Shown here piece by piece: positions 1 to 13,794 of a stretch of DNA of 64,000 nucleotides; the stretch's first letter is position 1; every line of letters starts with the position of its first letter. Source of the stretch: Leptodontidium sp. MPI-SDFR-AT-0119 (Eukaryota; Ascomycota; Leotiomycetes; Helotiales; Leptodontidiaceae); contig JAHLEZ010000002.1 of NCBI GenBank assembly GCA_020726505.1, forward strand, positions 1,674,001-1,738,000, read 5' to 3'. The position numbers and the translations under genes were made by a program. The notes beneath the pieces are model-generated. The model saw only the letters and a list, made by a program, of their open reading frames with translations. It ran no database searches and was not told the origin of the DNA.

Positions 1-1133
1 GTCGCATAAATTTGCTTTGAAAGTTCCAATTATATTCATTTTCGGAGTAGCTAACCTAGCAATGTATATAATCTGGTCATATATAAAGACCCCAGCGAAT
101 TCTCACAGAGGATTCAAACTCATCCCTGCAGCACAGGCAGATGTACGATCCACCTACTGTTCGTGCCTTTCACTCTTATACTTTCACCTTGTTAGACTTC
201 GGTACGTACTGTCTTCGATTGGCCATCCCAAAGTTGCCAAGGTAGATATTGTTCTCACGCAAACGTCTCAGAGATCGTCATTGGCTAGACAAGGTCCGAC
301 CACCCCCACAACTTTTGTAGATCAAACTGTCTCGGTTGACCGAAATTTTTGGATATAGCCGTCGTGTCGTCCTGGTCAAGATTCTTCATTCCCCATACCC
401 ATGCTACCGCTCCTGGGTTTAGATATTTCAGATTGGGGGCCGGGTTTCAGCAGTAGCGGAGGTCTCAGTACATGTGCATATCTCCACACGCTATAGTTAT
501 AGTAGTAGCTTCTTTTACCTAACACCCCCTCCATATCTGCGCTCTACCTCTAGACTCTCTGGGAAGCTAGACAGAAATCTGAATATATTTCAGAGCCTTT
601 ACAAGCTTAATCTATCGTGATACTCTATTTTACAGTTGTAAGCGAACTCAAACCAGGGGCTGGGACTCCTTCACATGGCTTCTTCAAGAATCACGCCAAT
701 GTGCGAGGTCTATTCTCTTGCAAGTTGGGCCTCCCACCTTCTTTTCCTGGTTCGAGAAGTCTCGGATACCCACTATGGGAAGACTACTGGATCTACGTCG
801 AAGAGACCTACTGGACCTGAACTCTGTCACATTTGGCGAGGCCCTCTCCTTCGTAGCTGGTCGAAAGTGCAGAGAATACCGCGACAGATCCGTCGCAATG
901 GCTCGTTGGCCATGAGATATGCACGAATTGATGTGGGACCTGGGGTCTCACGTCCACGAAATTCCACGATCACGATGCTGGGCGAAAAGCTCCATTTATC
1001 ATTGGAGTGTGTTGGGACGCCTGGGAGCTTGTTTTTCTCCAAACCGAACTCACCTTGAGAGCTTTTTGAGACGGCATTGACTTTGATTTTGGGCAGCGCA
1101 TCCCTCCGCACAGCTGAACACCTAGTATCTGCA
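1..1133. other. No supported gene
   Basis: Only short overlapping open frames on both strands are present, with no recognisable motif, no consistent codon pattern and no convincing splice structure. The stretch may hold the distal 5' region of the small ORF that starts at 1134, but I see no defined promoter element. Confidence 0.4.
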
Positions 1134-1490
1134 ATGGGTCGTATTTTCGACGTTCCACCAGTAGCTCGCCCTTCGGACCTCCCCATTGAGCTCGACGATT
1201 ATTTCAAACAAGATCCCGACTTCACGACGAGTCTCGATGGCTTGATATATGAATATCTTGTGCCTTACGGAGCAACGAATCCAAAGCCACCGACTGCACC
1301 GGACAAAGATAAACCATTACAGCGAACAAAGTCAGAGTGGAATGTCATATTGGCCTACCCTCCCCTGTCCAGACGTCCAAACGCAGAAGACCAATCTAGC
1401 AGCAACCCGCGTGCCAGAGTAGCAACAAAAATGATGCGACTGCTCAAGCTTAAACAACGTCGAAACGGCGCATACGCTACTTATTCTTGA
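1134..1490 (+). CDS. Hypothetical protein, uncertain ORF
   Basis: An ATG at 1134 opens a 118-residue frame. The N-terminal half reads plausibly as protein: proline-rich and acidic, with a segment resembling a folded unit around residues 15-45. The C-terminus is basic, with a Lys/Arg-rich stretch near residues 95-110. No family is recognised. The frame stays open upstream only through a non-ATG start at 1077. A second open frame at 1542-1844 lacks an ATG but contains a Cys-x2-Cys pair near its start, so the real gene might continue there through an unrecognised intron. It may equally be a chance ORF. Confidence 0.25.
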   Translation: MGRIFDVPPVARPSDLPIELDDYFKQDPDFTTSLDGLIYEYLVPYGATNPKPPTAPDKDKPLQRTKSEWNVILAYPPLSRRPNAEDQSSSNPRARVATKMMRLLKLKQRRNGAYATYS

Positions 1491-2000
1491 TTCGATTTTG
1501 CCAGTGCCTCAGTAAACGGGTCGACCTCATACCGCGACGTAGTGGCTACGATTCGATGCCCCAACTGCAACAAGGGATATCCGTATCGCTTCTCAATTCT
1601 CAAGGGTGTCGACCAAAATTCATTGGCACTGTTTCGCATTCCGGGACTGGGTTACGCGTCTAGTCTTGTCGACGGTGTTGGGCTTGTTATTTCGGGGGAA
1701 AGGCTTGTTGGGAGATTCATCTATGGCACAAGGGCTTGTGATTGTCGAAATATAGAGACGGTTGTTATTGGACCGGAATCTCTATACCTCCAACCTATCT
1801 TGTTCACGGGATCTAGTCTCACCTCTGCTCCTTACGACTCGTAAGCTAAATATATTCATTTATATCGGCATGCACAACTAAACAGCCAAAAAGAATTGTC
1901 CACGTGGGTATTTCAATTTAAATCAACGCCCTGAGCGGAACAACAAAACATAACGAAACGCAACATCCAGCGAGCCAAAAACCCAACCAAAAGAATCCAA

Positions 2001-4087
2001 TCAAGCCCAGCATTTATCCAACTCGGCAGCAAGACCCGCCACGAATCTCGACAACTCCTTCCCCTCACCCTCACTCCTCTCCCGACTACTAACAGCCAAA
2101 CACCTCCTCACAACGCCCCCATAGATCGATCCAGCACACCCATCCAGCCTCAACGTCAAACTCTGAAACCCCCTCTTCACTCTCTCGAAATCCTCATCCT
2201 CCACATCCACCATCTCATGCAGCGGCTCCCAGAGTCCGATCTCCAGCAGCACGCACCCGAGACTGTAAATGTCGTGTGCGCGCGAGTACCGGATCGTGGG
2301 ATTCCACCGCTTGTCAGGGTGCTGGTAGTAATCTAGGTTGATGTCTTTTGGGCGACGGGTCGAGAGTTCGTTGCCGTGTGGTGTGATGCGTACGAGCCGT
2401 TGGCCGTGGTCGTCGATGTAGATCGGTTCGTGGTCCGAGGGGTAGTAGGGGTCTGGATCGTTGATGAGGTCGTCGATGCGAGCGTTTCCTAGACCGACGA
2501 AGAGGGGGTTGTTGAAGCCTAGGGGTTGGGGGATTCCGGATGCTGGACCTGCTGGACCCCGTGAGGGGATGTTGGCTGCGGGGAAGAAGAGGATGGAGTT
2601 GGATCGGATGTTCCTGAATGATTATATCAGCTATTCTCAAGATAATGTTATAGGTAGGAATGATGGGGAGGACGTACTTGTGGACCCATCCAACGCAATG
2701 CATCATATTTACAGCTTCAATCAGTTTCTTCGCTAAGCGAAACCGGATCCCGAGATCTAGAATCTCTTTGTGAGCAGGATGTCTCTTCTCCAGCAATTCA
2801 GTAAGTGAGATGGGCATTCGTTTCTGCGATATCGCACCCGCGGGCATGATTTGGGGGAGGTTGGAGCGGATATGTGGGGGTGGTGCGAGGACGAGTCCGA
2901 ATCTCCTCGCTATTGGGTCTTCAACCATGCCGTAGCATTTCGGGAGGAGTAAACGGTCTGGCTTTGGTGTCGCTAGCATGAGTGTCTTGATCCGAGTATC
3001 TCGCTCTTGATCACGGTCGAGATTATCAACCCATTCGATTAATACCACGCGATTCTCTTTACGGACTGGGTAATCGAAGAGTAGTGCCATGGTTGAGGAG
3101 CCAGATGAAGAAACAGCGTAAGAAGGATCGAGTCGGAAATCACGCATTGTGAACTTGTACGCCGCGTGTTTCCGCTCATACTTAACCACGGAACTAAATT
3201 GTGCAGCAAGAGACATATCCTGGTAGCGTTCTACATTCTCGCCCTCAGGCAAGGTATGTCTCGCTTCATAACTGGCGGCTTCAGCTCTCCTTTTGAGCTC
3301 TGCGAGTTGCATCTTCCGGAGGATATCGAACTCTCCCTTGAGCATCTTCTCCAAGTCGAACTTTGGGCCGTATGTAGCGAGGTTCTCATTGTATTCTTTG
3401 ATCAAGTCAATAAGACTCGTCCAGACGGCGTCTTTTTTCCTGAAGACGAACTTGCAGCGTTTGATGAAAGACATGTTCATCTTGCAGCGCTCAACGAATA
3501 ATCCTTGGGTTTCCAGCGTGAGGTTCTCTCCTTCTCGGAGGCGGAACCTGGAGAGATCTTTCGATTCCTAATCATTGTCAGTTCTCCTTTACCAGGCAAT
3601 AAAAAGTAAAATGGTCGTACTCGATCAGGCCAATGACTTGGCTTAATCCCATATTTATCCTCTAGAGCATGAGCATCGAACAAAGCTTGCGACATTAACG
3701 CAAGTTGACGCAAAACTCTCTTCCCAGCAGCAGGATTAGCTTTCGCGTAAGCTTCAAACTTGATATCTTGTTCTCCCTCATCGCTCCTCCAGATGTCTCG
3801 CCATTCGTCGAATCTCTAGTCACGTGTGTTCAGCTCGTTGGCACACAAAAAAGTGCTGTACTCGGCCTTCCTCACTCACATCTTGCTGTAATTCTAACCT
3901 TCCTACTGCCAGTTCGAGAGTTCTCGCAGAGTCGAAGACATCTTTGATCATCCCTAGTCCGTCTTTGGGGAGTTAGCTTGAAAGGCTGGTGGTGGAAGCG
4001 GTGTGTATTTAGTTTGGGGACGGACTTACCTCGACATAGCGGGAGGAGTCCCAGGGCTGCTGTGACGATCCCGAACACCTCTGCCAT
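2001..4087 (-). CDS. HeLo-domain protein with C-terminal pseudokinase domain
   Basis: Five exons (4087-4030, 3953-3880, 3815-3621, 3567-2678, 2613-2001) join in phase to give 609 residues. Residues 1 to about 230 are a HeLo (prion-inhibition-and-propagation) domain: the hydrophobic start MAEVFGIVTAALGLLPLC is typical, followed by an RLELQQD/RFDEW-type helix pair. HeLo domains of HET-S and HELLP act at membranes in fungal programmed cell death. Residues from about 270 to 600 have a protein-kinase fold pattern, including an AHDIYSLGCVLLE segment near 517-529. All three catalytic motifs are altered: VLIEW (284-288) where the beta-3 Lys is expected, VHKN (404-407) in place of HRD, and GLGNA (about 446-450) in place of DFG. 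I infer a pseudokinase sensor or scaffold controlling a HeLo effector. No amyloid motif was recognised. Family assignment is fairly secure; the physiological role is inference. Confidence 0.85.
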
Positions 4088-5111
4088 TTTGGCCGCTCTT
4101 GATTAAAAATGAATTTGTAAGAGAGGATCTTGAGGCGGAAGAAGAGAGCTTTTCGTGGGAGATGTTCATGCAGGCATCAGGCTCCGGCTCCACTCACGTG
4201 AACCAATCACACCACCATGGGACGTAGCACAGCGGCCGAGCTGAAGGATCGAGGCTGAAGAGAAAGAACGTGAACGAAGGTTTGATCTGTTTTCGCAAGA
4301 TGATAATGTAATGAAATTTAAAGGAATGATAAGATACAGTCCAGCGATGTACCGATTGTGGACGAGTGTGCGTTCGGGTGAGCGGTTATTGGTTGTTGAA
4401 GATTGATGCTCGAGGTCGTGGTCTCCCAAGATTGGACGACTGTTGACACAGCGCGTATGGTTTATCAAGACCTCTTATTGAACGACGAGCTCAGTTGGTA
4501 AACTCATGTAGTTGGCCAGTATCTTTCGGTCTTTGGATTCAGCGTCGTATCTTACTATCTCGACTTTCTCGTCAGTCTTCAGTCGTTAGTCGTCACCCAG
4601 CATGATGACGCTTCCACTTGTTGCAACCGGGCACGAGTACCCTGGGCTGAAGAGATTTCATGCAGAAGTGTCTCTGCAGTGCTCGCATGGTGAGTAGTAC
4701 GTCTACTCGGCCTTCGAAGAATCGTCAGCGTTCGGGATGTGTGGTTTGGGGGCCAAATTATCTGCTTGGTCGCATGACCAACCTGATGTCTTCAAACCCC
4801 ACCGCTGGATCCTACCGTCTTCTAAATTCACAGATATTAAGGCAAAAATTTCATCAAACAATCGGGAAAAAATGGAAAGTGACCCGTGGCAGATGTTTTT
4901 AGAAAGTCAGTATTTGCCGTTCAGAAATTCAAAATCTCAAATACATGCACGTGCCATCGGCTAATAAACGGTAGTCCCCCTTTCTCCTTCCCGTCTTGGT
5001 CATGAACTGTTTACACCGAAGCGAGAAAACACCCCCCAAAACATTCTAACCATCACACCAAACACACACAGAAACCCTCTACTAACACCCCGCCAACACC
5101 TTTCCCACAAC
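4088..5111. other. Intergenic region, upstream of HeLo gene and downstream of nuclease gene
   Basis: About 1 kb lies between the HeLo start codon and the S1/P1 nuclease stop codon. It should contain the HeLo promoter on its left side and the nuclease 3' UTR on its right side. The open frames here (for example 4660-4902) have no recognisable motif. No clear TATA box or repeat is seen. Confidence 0.5.
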
Positions 5112-6644
5112 TCACAACCCCGTACTCCCCGTGGCAATTAAATTCAACCAAGCCGCCAACCTATACCCCGCCTTCGCAACCTGCTCCTCCACAACCCCAA
5201 CAACACCAGTATAATAATCACCCGCCAGATCCACCGTCTCGAGCGGACTGACTCCCTTAGGCATCACGGTCGTGCATACATATGCATTACTATCGCCCGC
5301 CCAGATCATACTGCTTGCTACCGGGTCGGAGAGTTTCATGCCTGTGAGCCAGGATGAGGCGGAGCTCTTGTATGTCCCGGTTTTGATGGCGGTGGTTAGG
5401 GTTGTGGCCCAGGATTTGGCGTCGGAGAGGGCGTAGCCGCCGATGAGCTTTTCGGGGATGGCGGTATCCCACTTTGGAGTGGAGTGTTAGTTTGGGATTG
5501 GAGGGTGATTGGTAGACGATGTTGAGAGGTTGGTGGGAGAGGAGAAAATGAGGGGAACGTACAATTGCGTGAAGATTGGTAGATGCCCCGTCGAATGTTA
5601 CGTCGATATCATTCCCGCCAACATCAAGATTCTCGTCATGAAGTGGCTGGTGGATGTCTCCGATGAACTGAAAGGCGATATCAGAGATATAGATCCAGAC
5701 CTGAATGTGGCTTCCGAGACCATGAGGGGAGAAGCAAAGTGAGAAGTGCGTCTCGGAGTTTGAGACTCCAAATTCCTTGACAGTGTCGTATCGAACATGC
5801 GGAGTAAAAAGTCCCCAGAGTTGACGGATCAAGTTGTGAGAGCGGACTGGAACTCACATGAACGAGCATCTGTTATTCCAACTATCAGCACTCAACCAGA
5901 TTTAACTCCTGGGCAAAGAAAACTCACCTTGGCAGCAATAATCCTCTCAGCCGAACTCAAAGTCGTCGTCTTGACTCTCGTAGTCTGCACGTGTCAACTT
6001 AGCATTTCATCTCAATTTATCTAATCTCGTCCCATCTCGTCCAAAGAAGCAAGCCAATCCGGACCAAAGACCCGTAAGGGGAAAAGAAGACAACTCACGT
6101 AATTATTAATCGCACTAACAACACATCCTCCCGTGCCACAATCACGAGAATAATTCACGCCACATGTTGAGGGTGGATTGTCAAGTGCGTCGATGTAATG
6201 GAATGGAGCCGAGAATTTCCCGGCTGTTGTGTAGCGGTATGAATCTGCCTGTAAAGGTATCAATACAGCATCTTTGAATTTGGGTGTGGTTTGAGAGGGG
6301 CAGTGAGATAGGAGGTTGCTGGAGGTGGGGAAAGTTACCCATGTTGCGACTGAAGCCAAGTAGTCTGTGCTTGTGTCGCCGAGGATGGTTTGGAAGTAGG
6401 TTTTTGTTGCTGATGATACTGGGGTGTGTTAGGTGGTACAGATTGGTATTATCCGATGGGTGAGTGAGAGTTGAGAGAGATGAGAAAAGCGAGGTTATGA
6501 GCAGTAAGTGAAGAGAGAGGAGAGAGACTTACCGAAGTTGGTCGCTACGTATGCGATGGTATCATGTCCCAGAGTTCCCCAAGCCGAGCAAAGAGGGATT
6601 CCCGATGCGAGAAGCAAGACAGAGGCTGAGGATTGAAGCTTCAT
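5112..6644 (-). CDS. S1/P1-type zinc-dependent nuclease, secreted
   Basis: Seven exons (6644-6533, 6418-6339, 6248-6099, 5984-5928, 5869-5858, 5667-5563, 5471-5112) join in phase to 291 residues, close to the family length. A signal peptide ends at SA|W, so mature Trp1 is an N-terminal zinc ligand as in nuclease P1, followed by GTLGH (His6). Other zinc ligands are visible in order: Asp in TWAD, His in FHYID, His in MLVH, Asp and His in GDIHQPLHD, His in NLHAI and Asp in WD. The enzyme cleaves single-stranded DNA and RNA outside the cell, probably in acidic conditions, for nutrient scavenging. One exon is only 12 nt and encodes MLVH, which includes a zinc ligand. The intron after exon 5 is 190 nt, longer than its neighbours. 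All expected ligands are present, so the enzyme should be active. Confidence 0.93.
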
Positions 6645-7759
6645 CTTGAAGGAGAATCGAAGTACAATTAATTCGTTGGAAAAGCAGTTGGTGATTTGAT
6701 CTTGGCTTCTGAACTTTCGTAACAATCGTCCAAGAGTTTCCAAGGAGGTGTTATTATATACATTTCGTACTCCCAACTACTCAGAAGTATCAGTATGCCT
6801 ATTCGAGGTCCAAAGAAAGGGTGTGCCTCATCCTCCAAACCTGATAGGAAGGCTAAAAATCCCACTAGGGAACCACAGACTCGGATTTCAACCCAGAAGA
6901 AGCAGGAGCTTGTTCATACCATACCCTCCTCTCAACCTTCCCTGATCCCTCCCTTTATTTCAATCCCACCAATAACTACCCTTAACACAGTACCATCAAC
7001 CCTCTAAACTACCATACATGATATAGGTAAGTACGGTAGGGCAGGTAAGAGGCAACCCCACAAAATCTCGGCGAAAGCTTATCAACAAAGCTTATCTCTC
7101 CCCTTCCCACCTTCCCGTTCCTGCCAACTCCCGTTGCTGCTGCATGTTGATCAGAGCACTGCCGATATATTTAGTGCCCGAGTTGTGTGTTTTGGGTAGG
7201 ATGGGAGGGGGAGTACCTACCTTATTTGTTGAATTGGGGTATAGGAGAAGGGGTGGGAGGCGGCGAGTCCCGTTGAAGTGCCGAGGTGGATGATTGAGGG
7301 GTGGGTGGGATAAGGATGGGAGGGGAGGTGGTGGGGTTTAACCGAGACCAACACGCGATGAGATGGTTGGATCTCAGAGGTGAAGACAGTTGAGAGAGGG
7401 AGGGATGGGAGTTGGAAATAGGAAGTTAATTGGGATGAGATGATGATGATGTGTTAATAGAGAAGGCAACGTGAGATATCGAATGAGTACTCTATACTAG
7501 AGGAAATTGATAAATAAGCTACAGTAATCTTCCTTCAAGCATCAACACTCAAATGTAACAATTAAGTTAGGCTTTAACAAGTATTGCATAAAAACCGTAG
7601 TCTTTCGAATCATTCCCTTAAATTTCTCATGAGTGAAACAAAAGATATACACTACATCGTCTCAATCCGTAGCGCCTGAAGAAGCTTTTATATCAGATCT
7701 TAACTTCAATCATTTCAACCCCTATTATTACCCCTAAATTTGCCTCGCTTCCCCTTCCC

Positions 7760-7780
7760 CTTCTTCTTCTTCTTCTTCTC
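7760..7780. repeat. TTC trinucleotide microsatellite
   Basis: Roughly seven TTC units occur in tandem inside a pyrimidine-rich stretch of the intergenic region. Such tracts are common in fungal non-coding DNA and may sit in a promoter or UTR. Confidence 0.8.
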
Positions 7781-9048
7781 GCCTGAGAAGCTTACCGGAA
7801 TATGGGATTTTTCTTTTCTTTAAGAGACAACAAGAGCACCACGTCCCTCAGACGATAGGCTAAAGAGGGGATCGGACCTGCATTGTACATGTAAAACACA
7901 TTCATGATAATTTTTAAATCCAGAAACTTAAATATGGTTCGACCACTTAATAGCGTCTACACTTCCAATTGTCAAAGCTGCTCGAAAGCCAACGAGGAAC
8001 CGCACGCAGCAGCTCTACTCATTTACACTCATATAGAGCGGCAAGCAAACATGAAAAGGACGCAGCAAATGAATGAGACATTTTCTCTCCTCCACTTACC
8101 TCACCAATCTTCCAGTAAACAGCGTGACAAGCAGGCCGGAGATGCAGCACGTGATGGACCGGCTGACTTCCTTCGTTCTTGGCTCTTCACGACTTCCTCT
8201 AGGGACATTTCAGCTTTACGATTCAGCAATTAATGTCCAACGCGCCAATTTGCTTGCTCCCTACGAGTACCTCTTCTTCAACTACCTAGGTAGGTATCTG
8301 AGATCGTACCTTAAGTCACGTTGTTTGCACGTGGTGATAAAGGGAGGGGTATCGTATCTTTACCTGGTCTAGTCTAACCCCAAACAGAAAATGTCCACAG
8401 CTGATGTCATGTCCCGCACAGCCCCTCCATTCCCGTAACCTCCCTCACCTCAAATCCAACAACCCCAAGAATACTTACCACACCTTGTTGTCCCCCACCA
8501 ACAGAAGCACTACTCGCGTACATACATACATAATAAGCACACCCAATTACAAACACTCAAATGCGAGTCTCCAAGATCCATTTAGAGTTCCTGAACCAAA
8601 ACGGTATATGATTGAAGCCACAAAACAACGAGGAGATCCCAGAGACACATGAGGGGTAGCAACCTGGAAACCCTTGGCCGAATCAAACGAGTGTGTCGGA
8701 TATCTGCAGTCAGGTTAGTAAGGCTAGCATAGGCATTACTTAATCGCATCCTCCGATGCCGACGGATACTAAGTACTAGGGAGGTGTAGGCTATCCGGCA
8801 GCCAGCGGATACTCAACGTCATGCCATGGATATCACAGGAGAGAGAAGCGAGAAGAGGTGGAAGCTCCATACCATACAGGTGAGGTAGAGGAATAATTAA
8901 TACCTAAAGTAGGCAAGGTAGGCAGGTAGGTAGGCCAGGTAGAGCAACAGGTGGGTTCTCGTACCCCTCTCCACCCTCTCTTACTCTACCCCACCATGAG
9001 CTCATGATCCCGGTTCTGTTCTGGTCTGCCCAGCCCAGCTCACACTAG

Positions 9049-10285
<1,237 letters not shown>

Positions 10286-11650
10286 ATGCATTGTATGTAT
10301 CGGGTTTGGGTATGTAGCTAGTTACCTAGTCATGTGGGAGGAGGAAAAAATGAAAATACAATTGGACTTGATCATGCAATGTTAGAATATCCTCTCCAAT
10401 ATATCCTTCCCCTCTCTATATCTGAAGCACCAGCAAAGAGTCATCTCCTTGCTACGTAAATTTTTTCAGGGCGGAGAATCCGCCCAAAAACACTTCAGGA
10501 CGCACAGCAGCACTTTGCAGGCAATCAATCCATCCAGATATATGTACTTGAGCCCCAGTGCCAAAATCTCCGAAATTTCATGACTACAGTCTAATCCTTC
10601 GGTCACTAGTTCCAAATCTCTCTTCTTGACTTTCCTGGGCTATTTCTACCTTACCTAGGGTACCTACCAACTTACCTAGCCTACCTACCTATCTACATTG
10701 CTAGTCACATGACCCAATCCCACCCACCCTTCCCTCACCTTCCTACTTCCTGGGTAGGCTAGGTAGCTAGATAATTAGTTGCCATCTACAAAACCGCATT
10801 TTTATTATAGTTTATATCAAATCTCCAAACTCCCTTCCTTCAGTCCTTTTCCAGATCACTACCTACCTACCTACCGACTATCTAACTAGGGAGGGACTAG
10901 GGACTTACGTGGAGTGAACCTAAGGTAGGTAGGTTTCCTTAGGTATTCCCAGTGACTAACACTTTTTGTTGTGGTTTGTAATTTGTTGAAAAGAACAGGA
11001 AAATGGGCATAAAATGGAATGGAATTGATAAATAGGTTTTGTGGTAGGTATATATATATATATATATATATATATTCACAGCTACCACAACTGATTTGTT
11101 GATGTCAATTGAGACTCGAGAGCATATTTTAGAGGGGATATTAATGGGAGACGTGGGTGTATTACCTGGGTATTTGAGGGGGAGAAATTTTTCATGTTTG
11201 TGGATGAGTTAAGTAAGTAGGAAGGGAGCAACGCAGATCTATAGTTGGGGAAGGAATGGGATGGATGAGTGGTAATCTAGCAGGTACTGTACTCCTGTAT
11301 TGTATTGTACCCACCGATCGAGTGCGAGAAAGCGAAAGGGAAAGAGATTAAACGTGTTAGGAGGAGGATGGTGTGGATGGGTATCTAGTAAGGCCCATTT
11401 TTGGGTATTTAGGAAGGTTGAATGTGCAAGTGCACGGGCATCACGCTTGTGTGAGAGGACTCATCACAGGATCACTACAACCATACCAGTCCTGTCCAAC
11501 CCAGACCCGGGCAACCAACTGTTAACACAGGCATGTTGGGACATCGAAGTATTCAGCGTCAGCCTCAGAATCCTTAATTATCACTTCTCTCTCAATTCTC
11601 AATTCTCACTACTCAACTCTGCGCCCTGTAGTCCATACGTGGTCTATCTA
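10286..11650. other. Gene-free region with ACCTACC/GGTAGGT repeats
   Basis: This interval separates the convergent 3' ends of the SDR and GGA genes. It contains several clusters of TACC/GGTA tetranucleotide-like repeats (about 10650-10695, 10747-10772, 10858-10876, 10921-10936) and a TA microsatellite. The ORF at 11300-11812 has no recognisable domain and overlaps the GGA 3' exon on the other strand. Confidence 0.55.
11049..11075. repeat. (TA)n microsatellite
   Basis: An uninterrupted 27-nt alternating TA run lies in the intergenic region between two convergent genes. It is a likely length-polymorphic simple repeat. Confidence 0.9.
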
Positions 11651-13794
11651 TCAAGCAATACCAAGCGAAGAAATCTCCCCTTGTTCATTCACCGGCTGCG
11701 CACCAACCTTATACGAAGCTTTCCATCTCAACTTCACCGAGTCGCCTTTCCCCTGCTCAACACCGTTCAGGAAGATGACTTGTTTCACGCCGGCTTGCTC
11801 GTGCGGTTGTAACCTGCGTCCTGTTTGCGGTTGGAGTTTGAGGTTGTAGCCCTACGAGGTGGTTAGTATGGTGCGCATTCTGTGTGAACTTGGGTTTGAA
11901 GGGAAGGTAGTTATTTACCTTTGTCACCGCAGCCATGAACGTCAGTTCGGAAATGGGTTGGTCGGATTTACTTGAGAATGTTATGGACATGGTAATGACT
12001 GATGGTGTTTGTGGTTCCCGCGCGGCATGTATCGAGATGCTGAGAGCTGTCTCACTGACTTGAATCGTATTTGCTGGCGGTAAACCTTCCGGTAATGCCG
12101 ACGAGAAAGCCCATTCATCATCATCTGCGGCTGCTGGTGCTGTTGGTGCGGCTTGATTCCCAAAGTCAAACATGGAAGTCGTAGATTGTTGTGGTGTGGC
12201 TTGGCGAGGGGATGCCAGTGCTGCGAAAGGATCGGCTGGTGGTTGTGGGCTTGAGGTCTGGGCTTGTTGAAATTTATGTTGCTGTAGTGCTTGTTGTTGT
12301 TGGAATAGTGAGGGTTGTGGAGTGGTTGGTTTGGAATTGGCATTTGAAGAGCCAAATGCAGAGAACGACGAGTAGTCTGGCTTGACTGGTGGTTGGGGAG
12401 GTGCTGGGGACCTGGTTGGAGTTGGCCCTCTCGCTGTGCTGTGTTCAACTGTCGAGGAGATTAATGCTGGACCTGGAAGATCTATAAATGTAAGTGGCTG
12501 CCCCAATCGCTTAGCTCACAAGACTTACTGGTGTTGTTTCCAAATCCAAGCGAGATTCCACCACCTTGTCCAAAATTGCTCTCTCCCATAGATAGACCTA
12601 ATAAATCATCCTCGAGTCCACCAGGCTGTCCAACCGGAGCCACAGTATTCGAACTGCTTCCATTGGTCTCGACATCTCCACCGAAATCAATCAGAGAGAG
12701 CTCATTGTCTGCATTCTTGCCAACTCCCGTGCTGGTGCCTAGTGTGCCCTTTGCAATCTTGGCTGCAGCATCCACATCACCCTTCTTCATGAGCTTATAC
12801 CTCTCCACTGTCCGGTGTATGCTATCATTAATTTCCAACAATTTTGCAACAGCCTCGTGATCATCGGACTCCTCTTCGCACATCCTTTGGATCTTAGGGT
12901 GAGCACTCTGGAGTGCTGAAGCCAGCTCCTCGTACACATCGCCTTCAGTCATCACATCTCCCGCCTTGAATGATTCGAGCCGTTCTTCTAGCAGTCGAGC
13001 TTTCTGTTGGACCTTTCCGACTTCCTCTGCTGCCTTCGCCCGGTAATCGGTCTTTTGTCGAGTGTCGTACCCCGCCATGATTTTCATTAATCGATTAGCC
13101 TCCTGTAAATCTTCTGGTCCACCTCGCCGAATCAGTTCTTGTAGTTTGGCTGATTGGGCAGCTTTCTCTTCTTCCTCCATTTCCTCGGCAGATTTGAGGT
13201 TCTACAACGGTTAGCAAATGCCACATTTGCCATTCCAGGCACACTTACATCACTCGGGTTCAAGACCGCAGCATCCTCTCTTCTGACCTCTGGGAACACA
13301 TAACCCTTATAGCTTAGCAGCCTGTGCATATCCCGAATGAAGCCCAAATCCTCTTTGTACCGTGAAGTTTGACATATCGTACCCCGCCATTCCTCAATCG
13401 CCTCCAAGATCTTCATTTGTACCCTCGTCGCTCTAACCGGCGGCCTCTCGGGAAACCTCCGCACGAGCTCATTCAAGAACTCCTTCGTACTGATCTGAAG
13501 ATGAAATGGGTATCCGCAATTCTTCACGCATATATCCAACAGGTTGAGAGCTAGTAGGGAAACATTCGGGTTTCGGTGGTTGATGTAATTCACAATGGCC
13601 ACGGCGGCTTCTCTAGGCGCATTGCCCTTCTTCGAGTTGATCAGATCTGCCACTTCGAGATTGACGGCGAGATTTGGTTCGAAGTTCTCGGGACTGCAGG
13701 CTTGTTGGATGTATCGTTGGAGGTTCGAGGGGCCTGGATCCCCCATAACGCTGAAGCGGTCTCTGGCCGCCATCCTCGCGGACGCTGCCTCCAT
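11651..13794 (-). CDS. GGA-type clathrin adaptor (VHS-GAT-GAE)
   Basis: Four exons (13794-13249, 13201-12529, 12481-11919, 11851-11651) join in phase to 660 residues. Residues from about 22 to 165 form a VHS domain (NLQRYIQQACSPENFEPN start; helices with NYINHRNPNVSLLALNLLD). A coiled GAT domain follows at about 190-330 (EEVGKVQQKARLLEERLE). Then comes a Gln/Pro-rich, low-complexity hinge, and a C-terminal GAE (gamma-ear) beta-sandwich from about 525 to the end. GGAs bind ARF-GTP, cargo and clathrin at the trans-Golgi and sort proteins to endosomes or vacuoles. ATG codons at residues 1, 8 and 17 are all possible starts; the first is used here. The gene is divergent from TSR3 across 318 bp, so the two promoters probably overlap. 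Confidence 0.93.

Noticed and set aside
5290..5832. Single long ORF through the 190-nt intron of the S1/P1 nuclease
   Set aside because: The extra residues have no counterpart in the family, and the flanking exons fit only when the intron is removed.
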